Part shown: piece after piece, positions 53,860 through 60,248 of the stretch | Numbering within the stretch: the stretch's first letter is position 1 | Layout of the letters: the number at the start of each line of letters is the position of its first letter | DNA from: Pontibacter deserti | GTDB taxonomy: Bacteria > Bacteroidota > Bacteroidia > Cytophagales > Hymenobacteraceae | Assembly: GCF_023630255.1 (NCBI RefSeq) | Contig: NZ_JALPRS010000001.1 | Location: forward strand, 1,798,001-1,862,000 | Direction of reading: 5' to 3' | DNA: 64,000 nucleotides | Notes under the pieces: generated by a model | Seen by the model: only the letters and a program-made list of their open reading frames with translations | Databases searched by the model: none | What the model was told of the DNA's origin: nothing | Made by a program: the position numbers and the translations under genes

Positions 53860-53926
53860 AGCTAACGGTTAGTGTAAAAGTCGGCGGAGGCCGTCGGCCT
53901 GAGCTGACTGTTACGCAATGTTAGCT
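53860..53926 (-). repeat. attC-like element C
   Basis: Outer boxes AGCTAAC (53860-53866) and GTTAGCT (53920-53926) are perfect complements. Inside, TAAAAGTCGGC pairs with GCTGACTGTTA at 10 of 11 positions counting one G-T pair, and the tip AGGCCGTCGGCCT forms its own hairpin. GTCGGCC in the tip is shared with element B. Confidence 0.7.
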
Positions 53927-53936
53927 GAAGCTTCTT

Positions 53937-54251
53937 TTAAAATTTTTCATACGCATATAAATCATCATACACTACGTCTGAGGAATTTAGAGCTTCTACG
54001 AACAATCTTTTATAGTGCTTTGTCTCCTTTGACGTTTCCCATTCGGTTTCTTTATCATAAGGAGATATAAATTCAATTTCAATCGGGTGGAGTCCTTTTC
54101 TATCGAGCGATTCCGATATTTTCTCTAAAGCATCTCTTACATCAAAGGCTTTAATGAAAACGTAAGCAAATCCGCCTTTTAATTTTTCAGGATTATCAGA
54201 TGCATCTCCGTACTTGTATTCAATCGAAGACCAATAGACTTTGCTTTCCAT
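53937..54251 (-). CDS. Hypothetical small protein (cassette gene)
   Basis: 104 residues, no signal peptide or membrane segment. A strand-helix-strand shape: V-Y-W-S-S-I-E-Y-K-Y, then F-A-Y-V-F-I-K-A-F-D-V-R-D-A-L-E-K-I, then H-P-I-E-I-E-F-I-S-P-Y. Rich in Tyr, Glu and Lys. The stop is 10 bp before element C, the start 43 bp past element D. GC content is visibly below that of nearby housekeeping genes. Not recognised. Confidence 0.55.
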   Translation of the reverse strand: MESKVYWSSIEYKYGDASDNPEKLKGGFAYVFIKAFDVRDALEKISESLDRKGLHPIEIEFISPYDKETEWETSKETKHYKRLFVEALNSSDVVYDDLYAYEKF

Positions 54252-54293
54252 GATTCTATCTGTTATTCCTGATTTTATAGTAATTAAAGTTAA

Positions 54294-54359
54294 AGCTAAC
54301 GTCTAGTATAGAAGGCGAACGAGGCGTAGCCGAAGAGTGGCTTATATACCTTGTTGGCA
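54294..54359 (-). repeat. attC-like element D
   Basis: Minus strand: GCCAAC box, GTATA/TATAC inner stem around a long tip with GGCTACGCC hairpin, and GTTAGC box. The GCCAAC/GTTAGC outer pair has one mismatch. The GCCAAC variant recurs at 54835-54840, at the other end of the adjoining cassette. Confidence 0.65.
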
Positions 54360-54371
54360 CTAAGTTGTTCT

Positions 54372-54806
54372 TTATGATTCGGGAAACCACCAGCCTTCAT
54401 GTCTATGCCTGTATATCTTCCCCCTGTCATCAACTATGCTTATTTCGCAGTAGAAAGGACTCTCTAATAAGTTATTATTTCCTGCATAAGCCCTTTGTTT
54501 CTGAAGGTCAAACTCTATGACCATTGTCGCTTGTTTAACAAATTCCATTGTTGAACCACTACTATCAACCAATTCAGGAAACCTTTTATTCCAATTGTCT
54601 ATTGAACTACGTATCGGTTTAGTTAGCAATTCTTCTGGCTCTGCTGTATTGTTCAAAATATCCACTTCAAGCCTATTCAACTTAGTTGCTCTTGCCTGCT
54701 TCAACAGATGACCTAAGAAGTAGTCATCATTTATGTAGTTCATGAGACTAATAAATGAATGACCGAAATTATGTGATACACTTCTTAATGGCTTGTGACT
54801 TGGCAT
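54372..54806 (-). CDS. Hypothetical protein (cassette gene), unrecognised
   Basis: 144 residues from the ATG at 54806. A TTG at 54839 is in frame and lies inside a GTTGGCAC box, so the alternative start would place translation start in the recombination box. No signal peptide. Contains R-S-V-S-H-N-F-G-H-S-F-I-S-L-M-N-Y and ends with R-H-E-G-W-W-F-P-E. The element D box follows 13 bp after the stop. AT-rich relative to neighbours. Not recognised. Confidence 0.55.
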   Translation of the reverse strand: MPSHKPLRSVSHNFGHSFISLMNYINDDYFLGHLLKQARATKLNRLEVDILNNTAEPEELLTKPIRSSIDNWNKRFPELVDSSGSTMEFVKQATMVIEFDLQKQRAYAGNNNLLESPFYCEISIVDDRGKIYRHRHEGWWFPES

Positions 54807-54840
54807 TTTCTGCTTTTTGTTACTTTCAATTTGTGCCAAC

Positions 54841-55232
54841 TACTGGATAAACGAAAACATACGCTTATCTGCACTATGTGCGAAGGTGGTTTTTATTTTA
54901 TTAACAGCTATATTTCACATTATTCTGCTAGTACAACCATACAACAAGTTAAGTAAAGTATTCAAATTTTGCTATACTTCTGGATTAGCTTTTCTGAATC
55001 CTGCCCAAATAAAAGCTAACTGCTTTCATAATTTTGCTCTCACCTAAAGAAAATCGGGCTTTGCAAACTATAAAACTGCCATTAAAAGCTGTTAGAGGTT
55101 TATGAATAGCCGCGTTATAACGCGAATGTAAGCGGGTAATAACACGGGTAACTTCGCTATAAACTATAAACTGCCACTTTCCCGTGTCTTTTATGGGCAT
55201 AACTTAGTAACTTCGCCGGCAAAGTAGTAAGC
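54841..55232. other. Non-coding 392 bp between the array and hisS
   Basis: No gene is supported. It holds a possible degenerate attC-like pair near 54835-54870 (GATAA/TTATC stem), an 11-bp stem with one mismatch (CTAACTGCTTT at 55016-55026 with AAAGCTGTTAG at 55085-55095), a perfect 14-bp palindrome (55111-55124), ACACGGG/CCCGTGT arms, and the hisS leader. The CTAAC/GTTAG arms resemble the element boxes but the spacing differs. Confidence 0.6.
55111..55124. promoter_or_regulatory. Perfect 14-bp palindrome CGCGTTATAACGCG upstream of hisS
   Basis: A perfect two-fold symmetric site 109 bp before hisS, in a region without genes. It may be an operator for a dimeric regulator, or a recombination-box relic because its GTTATAAC core resembles fused integron boxes. 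Neither is shown by sequence alone. Confidence 0.5.
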
Positions 55233-55242
55233 ATGAGCAAAG
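55179..55242 (+). repeat. hisS leader copy (second copy of the 65-bp repeat)
   Basis: Functional copy, ending in the first ten bases of hisS. Includes a near -7 box TAACTTCG (55208-55215). Its diverged partner lies at 50947-51011. Confidence 0.85.
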
Positions 55243-56636
55243 AGAAACCAAGTATACCGAAAGGAACCCGCGATTTTGGCCCGGCTGTGGTCGTTAAGCG
55301 TAACTATATTTTCAGCATCATCCGCCGCACCTTCGAGAAGTTTGGCTACCTGCCCCTCGAAACCCCGGCTATGGAACAACTGTCGGTGCTGACCGGCAAG
55401 TACGGCGACGAAGGCGACCAGCTGATCTTTAAGATCCTGAACTCCGGCGATTACCTGGGCAAAACCACCCCTGCCGATATTGAGCAGGGCTCGAAACACC
55501 TGATCCGTAAGATATCCGAAAAAGCACTGCGTTACGACCTTACCGTGCCCTTTGCCCGTTTCGTGGTAATGAACCGTAACGAGATCACCTTCCCGTTCAA
55601 GCGTTACCAGATTCAGCCGGTATGGCGTGCCGACCGTCCGCAGAAAGGCCGTTACCGCGAGTTTTACCAGTGCGATGCCGACGTGGTAGGCACTAACTCC
55701 TTGCTTTGCGAAGCCGAAATTGTGCAGATGATCGACGAAGTACTGACAACGCTAGGCCTGACAGATTTCACGATAAAAATAAACCATCGTGGTGTGCTGG
55801 CAGGTATAGCCGAAGCCATCGGCGAAAAAGGCCGTGAAGGCGACATTTGCGTGGCCATAGATAAGCTGGATAAAATAGGTAAGGAAGGTGTGCGCAAAGA
55901 GCTGCTGGAGCGTGGCATTTCGGCAGATGCAGTTAGTAAACTCGAGCCTCTTTATACGTTGGAAGGCAACAACCAGGAACTGCTGCAGCAACTACAAACT
56001 ATATTGGGCAACACCGAAGAAGGCAAGCGCGGCCTGAAGGACCTGAATGATGTATGGACTTACCTCGATAACCTGGGCAGCAATGCGTTAACAACAGCAA
56101 ACCCATCGGGTAACCCACGCCTGCAACTGGATGTAACGCTTGCCCGTGGCCTCTCCTACTACACCGGTTGCATTTTCGAAGTGAAGGTAAACAACGTGAG
56201 CATGGGCAGCATCAGCGGTGGTGGCCGTTACGATAACCTGACAGGCATGTTCGGTTTGCCGGGCGTATCGGGTGTGGGCTTCTCGTTTGGCGTGGACCGC
56301 ATTTACGATGTGCTGGAAGAACTGGATCTGTTCCCGGTAAGCGCGCAGCTGAGCACAAAGGTACTTATCGTTCAGTTTGATAAAGAGTCGGAACTATACG
56401 CGCTGCCGTTGCTGCAGAAACTCCGCGATGCCGGCATCTCGTCGGAACTATACCCGGAAGCTGCAAAACTGAAAAAGCAGATGGGTTACGCTGATCAGAA
56501 AAACATACCGTTCGTGCTGCTGGTTGGCTCCGAAGAAATGGCAAGCGGCAAGCTAAAGCTCCGCGACATGCAGACCGGCGAACAGGACGAACTATACATC
56601 GACGACATCATTGCCCAGCTGAAAGAAATAGCCTAA
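55233..56636 (+). CDS. hisS: Histidine--tRNA ligase
   Basis: 467 residues, class II synthetase. Motif 2 region Y-D-L-T-V-P-F-A-R-F-V, W-R-A-D-R-P-Q-K-G-R-Y-R-E-F-Y-Q (ATP binding), the histidine-specific L-A-R-G-L-S-Y-Y-T-G and motif 3 G-G-G-R-Y-D-N-L are complete; the C-terminal anticodon-binding domain starts near 365. It charges tRNA-His. The stop is 1 bp before hutH, so the two are almost certainly one transcript. It immediately follows the duplicated leader block. Confidence 0.97.
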   Translation: MSKEKPSIPKGTRDFGPAVVVKRNYIFSIIRRTFEKFGYLPLETPAMEQLSVLTGKYGDEGDQLIFKILNSGDYLGKTTPADIEQGSKHLIRKISEKALRYDLTVPFARFVVMNRNEITFPFKRYQIQPVWRADRPQKGRYREFYQCDADVVGTNSLLCEAEIVQMIDEVLTTLGLTDFTIKINHRGVLAGIAEAIGEKGREGDICVAIDKLDKIGKEGVRKELLERGISADAVSKLEPLYTLEGNNQELLQQLQTILGNTEEGKRGLKDLNDVWTYLDNLGSNALTTANPSGNPRLQLDVTLARGLSYYTGCIFEVKVNNVSMGSISGGGRYDNLTGMFGLPGVSGVGFSFGVDRIYDVLEELDLFPVSAQLSTKVLIVQFDKESELYALPLLQKLRDAGISSELYPEAAKLKKQMGYADQKNIPFVLLVGSEEMASGKLKLRDMQTGEQDELYIDDIIAQLKEIA

Positions 56637-56637
56637 C

Positions 56638-58128
56638 ATGAGCAACGTACACCACATCTCCGGCGAGCACCTGAGCCTGGAGCGCATACAGGAGATCATT
56701 TCCGGCAACTATAGTTTAGCTTTATCTGCAGATGCTGAGCAGCGCATACAGAAATGCTACGACTACCTGCAGAACAAAATGAAGCAGAACGACCGCAGCA
56801 TTTACGGCATCAATACCGGTTTTGGCTCGCTGTATAAAAACAAGATCTCGAACCACGACCTGGAGCAGCTGCAGCGCAACCTGATGATGTCGCATGCATG
56901 TGGCACGGGGCAGGAAGTACCGCAGGAAGTGGTGAAGCTGATGTTGCTGCTAAAAGTGCAGTCGCTGGCGTATGGGCATAGTGGTGTGCAGGTGCAAACT
57001 GTAAAAAGACTGATTGATTTCTATAACCGAGACATTTACCCTATAGTTTACCAGCAAGGCTCTTTGGGTGCCAGCGGCGACTTGGCTCCGTTGGCGCACC
57101 TTTGTCTGCCGCTGATTGGCTTAGGCGAAGTACATTACCAGGGTTATAAACTCGAAAGCCGCCACGTGCTGGAGATGTTTAGCTGGGAACCGATTGCCCT
57201 GAAAGCAAAAGAAGGACTGGCCCTGCTGAACGGCACACAGTTTATGAGCGCATACGGCGTGTACAACCTGCTACAAGCTCGTCGTTTATCTGCACAGGCT
57301 GACCTTATCGGTGCACTTTCGCTGGATGGTTTTGATGGCCGTATTGAGCCTTTTAATGAACTCATCCATAAAGTTCGTCCGCATAAAGGGCAGCTGCAAA
57401 CCGCTGAGACATTCAGAAATTTACTGGAAGGAAGCGAGCTTATAGTTCAGGATAAGGTGCATGTACAGGACCCGTATTCGTTCCGTTGCATCCCGCAGGT
57501 GCATGGTGCCAGCAAAGATGCGCTGCGCTACGCCGAAGACGTTTTCCTGACCGAGATTAACTCCGTAACCGATAACCCGAACATCTTCCCCGACGAAGAC
57601 GAGATCATTTCAGGCGGTAATTTCCACGGGCAGCCATTGGCGCTGGCGCTGGATTTTATGGCGATCGCACTGGCAGAACTTGGTAGTATTTCTGAACGCC
57701 GCAGTTATTTGCTGATTTCCGGAACGCGTGGGTTGCCTGATTTTTTAGTTGCCGAGCCTGGCTTGAACTCCGGCTTTATGATCACACAGTACACAGCCGC
57801 ATCCATCGTAAGCCAGAACAAACAACTTTGTACGCCAGCTTCTATTGATACCATTCCGTCATCTAACGGGCAGGAAGACCACGTAAGTATGGGTGCCAAT
57901 GCTGCTACCAAACTATACCAGGTGGTGCAGAACCTGGAACGCGTATTGGGTATAGAACTGATGCACGCTGCTCAGGCGATAGATTTCCGCAGACCATTGA
58001 GAACTTCTACGGTGCTGGAGCAACTTTATACTTCATTCCGCGAAACTGTGCCATTTGTGTCTACAGACCGTGTGCTACACGACGATATTGTGAAGAGCAT
58101 TAACTTCCTGAGAAAATATAAGGTCTGA
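56638..58128 (+). CDS. hutH: Histidine ammonia-lyase (aromatic amino acid ammonia-lyase family)
   Basis: 496 residues. The Ala145-Ser146-Gly147 triad in G-S-L-G-A-S-G-D-L-A-P-L-A-H cyclises to the MIO cofactor. The substrate-selective pair is Ser-His (residues 85-86, M-M-S-H-A-C-G), as in histidine-type rather than tyrosine-type lyases. Q-E-D-H-V-S-M-G and F-R-P-L-R-type C-terminal motifs are present. It would deaminate histidine to urocanate. No hutU, hutI or hutG gene is in the window, so the rest of the pathway is elsewhere, or the enzyme serves another aromatic substrate. Confidence 0.9.
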   Translation: MSNVHHISGEHLSLERIQEIISGNYSLALSADAEQRIQKCYDYLQNKMKQNDRSIYGINTGFGSLYKNKISNHDLEQLQRNLMMSHACGTGQEVPQEVVKLMLLLKVQSLAYGHSGVQVQTVKRLIDFYNRDIYPIVYQQGSLGASGDLAPLAHLCLPLIGLGEVHYQGYKLESRHVLEMFSWEPIALKAKEGLALLNGTQFMSAYGVYNLLQARRLSAQADLIGALSLDGFDGRIEPFNELIHKVRPHKGQLQTAETFRNLLEGSELIVQDKVHVQDPYSFRCIPQVHGASKDALRYAEDVFLTEINSVTDNPNIFPDEDEIISGGNFHGQPLALALDFMAIALAELGSISERRSYLLISGTRGLPDFLVAEPGLNSGFMITQYTAASIVSQNKQLCTPASIDTIPSSNGQEDHVSMGANAATKLYQVVQNLERVLGIELMHAAQAIDFRRPLRTSTVLEQLYTSFRETVPFVSTDRVLHDDIVKSINFLRKYKV

Positions 58129-58185
58129 AACAGGGCTTGCAGGATTAAAGGATTAATAGGGTTCTAAAGTTTCAATCAACTAGAG

Positions 58186-58226
58186 AGCGGCTATACTTTA
58201 CAAAAAGTGTAGCCGTTTTGGTTTTA
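58186..58226 (+). terminator. Terminator of hisS-hutH
   Basis: Arms CGGCTATACTTT (58188-58199) and AAAGTGTAGCCG (58204-58215) pair with one G-T, then TTTTGGTTTT. Confidence 0.8.
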
Positions 58227-58287
58227 TACTTTATACTTCTGCGATTTTAGGTAAATTCGTACATCAACTGTTTCAACTAATATTGCC

Positions 58288-60198
58288 TTGAAAAAGCATC
58301 TGTTCCTGTTTCTGGTTTTTCTGCTGGTAGGCTTTGCTGCAAATGCCCAGAACAGGTGCTTTAAAGCGTATGACAGGCTGGGCAGGGAAGTAACAAAGTT
58401 CTGTGTGGGAGAGCGCATCACGTTTCGCGACTGTGCCGGTGTGGATGCCGATAAAGAATATTATGACTATGATAAAAGTAATGGTCTTGACTTTACCACA
58501 GCTGAAGCAAAACAGAAGTATTATACTTTCACACAACCCGGCCCGGTAACTGTTACCCAGCTAGGCAACCTGAACGGCATTACAGACCAGTTTGAGCAAA
58601 CTTTTGAAGTAGTTGCCACTCCTACACCAACTTTCACAACTACCGCCTGCGCCAACAAAACGTTTCTCATCAACATCACAGACACACAGTACGACTTTTA
58701 TAACGTCAGTTTCGGTGATGGAACCAGTGCCATAGTTCTTAAAAAGGATGTCGGAAGCCCGGTTTCGCATACCTACACGCAGAAAGGCCCTTATACAGTA
58801 ACAGTAACAGGAAAATATATTGGTGGTTTCTGTACTTCTCCCGCTGCCATTCAAACCATAAACGAATTGCCTGTTTATACTCCTCCGGTCATAAACACGC
58901 TTAAAGTACAGAAACAGGATGCCGCTACCGGTACTATCGATTTTACATTCAGCAACTTGTTAGCTGGCTATACTTATACTTTAAAAAGTAAGCAGGAAAC
59001 CGAAACCAGCTTTAAAACAGTAACAACTATAGCTCAGAATCAAACCAGCTATACTTTAAACAATACCAACACTACAGTAAAAACGGAATACCGGCTAGAA
59101 GCTACTGATGCATGTGGCACCGTTTTGCCTTCCTCTAACAAAGCGGCTATTCTTATACTTGCTACCTCCGGCGGAAACGAACAGGTAACTATAAGCTGGC
59201 AAAGTATAGCCGGTTTTTTTCAGCAATATGACCTGTACCGCAACGGCGTTTTACTGAAATCTTTCGGAGGTGGTATTTCAACTTATACAGATACTGATGT
59301 GAGTTGCGGGCAGAACAATTGCTATGAGGTGAAAGGTATAACTACCGATGGCAAGGCCACTGCTGTAACGGCACAAAGCTGCATTACTGTTACTTCTTCG
59401 GCCACGCCTCCAGCTGCTACTTTGTTAACTTCTTTTAACCTGCAGAATGAGGTAGAAATCGCCCTGCAATTACCCAACGGGCAAAGTATAAAATCGGCAA
59501 CTTACCAGCGAAGTATAAATGGCGCAGCTTTTAAAGACATTGCTACAACCCAGCAAACTTCCATTACAGATAAACTGAATACGCTTACACCTGTTTGCTA
59601 CCGCGCTTCTTATATAAATCCCTGCGATAAAACTTCGGTAGCCAGTGCGCCCAACTGCCCGGTTATACTTACTGCCAAACTTAACCCGGATGACAATGCT
59701 GTTCTCACCTGGACCAATTATACCGGCTTTACAAGTGGTAAAACAACTTATTTGTTAGAAGTACTGGATGAAAACAGCAACGTGACCAGAAGTATAATTG
59801 TAACCGGTAATTCTTACACAGATCAGCTGGCCGATCTTCAGGAACAGGTATTCCGTTATCGTATAAAAGCTACCTCCAGTGCAGGTATGGTAACTTACTC
59901 CAATACCGAAACTATAAAGCTGGAACTGGCCCTGTTTATCCCAAGTGCATTCACGCCAAACGGCGACGGGCTGAATGATGTATTTGAAGTTAAAGGAAAA
60001 CGCTTCGAAAAATTTACCATCCGGATTATGAATGGTGCCGGCCAGGTAGTTTATACTTCTGACGACCGCACTACTGGCTGGGATGGTGTATACAATGGTA
60101 AACTGCAACCTGCAGGAGTATATGCTTACGAAGTAGTGGTAAATTTACAGGATGGCACCACTAAACGCCGTACCGGTACAGTAACCTTGCTAAGATAA
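58288..60198 (+). CDS. Secreted T9SS type B (gliding-motility C-terminal domain) protein
   Basis: 636 residues from a TTG (58288) that gives a clean signal peptide M-K-K-H-L-F-L-F-L-V-F-L-L ending A-N-A-Q. A PKD-like domain (about 110-190), then fibronectin-III-like modules (about 200-530), then the type B sorting domain: F-I-P-S-A-F-T-P-N-G-D-G-L-N-D-V-F, I-M-N-G-A-G-Q-V-V-Y and T-G-W-D-G-V-Y-N-G. The type IX system would carry it across the outer membrane. Function unknown, likely surface adhesion. Convergent with the next gene. Confidence 0.9.
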   Translation: MKKHLFLFLVFLLVGFAANAQNRCFKAYDRLGREVTKFCVGERITFRDCAGVDADKEYYDYDKSNGLDFTTAEAKQKYYTFTQPGPVTVTQLGNLNGITDQFEQTFEVVATPTPTFTTTACANKTFLINITDTQYDFYNVSFGDGTSAIVLKKDVGSPVSHTYTQKGPYTVTVTGKYIGGFCTSPAAIQTINELPVYTPPVINTLKVQKQDAATGTIDFTFSNLLAGYTYTLKSKQETETSFKTVTTIAQNQTSYTLNNTNTTVKTEYRLEATDACGTVLPSSNKAAILILATSGGNEQVTISWQSIAGFFQQYDLYRNGVLLKSFGGGISTYTDTDVSCGQNNCYEVKGITTDGKATAVTAQSCITVTSSATPPAATLLTSFNLQNEVEIALQLPNGQSIKSATYQRSINGAAFKDIATTQQTSITDKLNTLTPVCYRASYINPCDKTSVASAPNCPVILTAKLNPDDNAVLTWTNYTGFTSGKTTYLLEVLDENSNVTRSIIVTGNSYTDQLADLQEQVFRYRIKATSSAGMVTYSNTETIKLELALFIPSAFTPNGDGLNDVFEVKGKRFEKFTIRIMNGAGQVVYTSDDRTTGWDGVYNGKLQPAGVYAYEVVVNLQDGTTKRRTGTVTLLR

Positions 60199-60203
60199 AA
60201 GTA

Positions 60204-60236
60204 AAAAGGGAGCCCATCACGACTCCCTTTTCTGAT
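60204..60236. terminator. Bidirectional terminator between the two T9SS cargo genes
   Basis: Perfect 9-bp arms AAAAGGGAG (60204-60212) and CTCCCTTTT (60223-60231) with a 10-nt loop, T-rich on both strands. Confidence 0.85.
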
Positions 60237-60248
60237 TGTATTCTTTAG

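Larger units (their letters stand above)
52678..54840 (-). mobile_element. Integrase-less integron-like cassette array (candidate)
   Basis: Four attC-like elements (52678-52730, 53338-53406, 53860-53926, 54294-54359) alternate with four small minus-strand genes; a fifth gene sits immediately past the last element. Every element keeps outer GCTAAC/GTTAGC-type boxes, two unpaired spacers, an inner stem and a GGC-rich tip, and element sequences differ while their shape is shared. Gene starts and stops abut or lie in the boxes, and genes are unrelated to each other. No integrase gene is in the window. In integron terms this is a CALIN. Inference: gene cassettes of foreign origin. Confidence 0.6.

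Noticed and set aside
54817..55047. Hydrophobic plus-strand frame between the array and hisS
   Set aside because: It starts inside the cassette gene's first codons, has no RBS or known motif, and lies in non-coding, AT-rich sequence.
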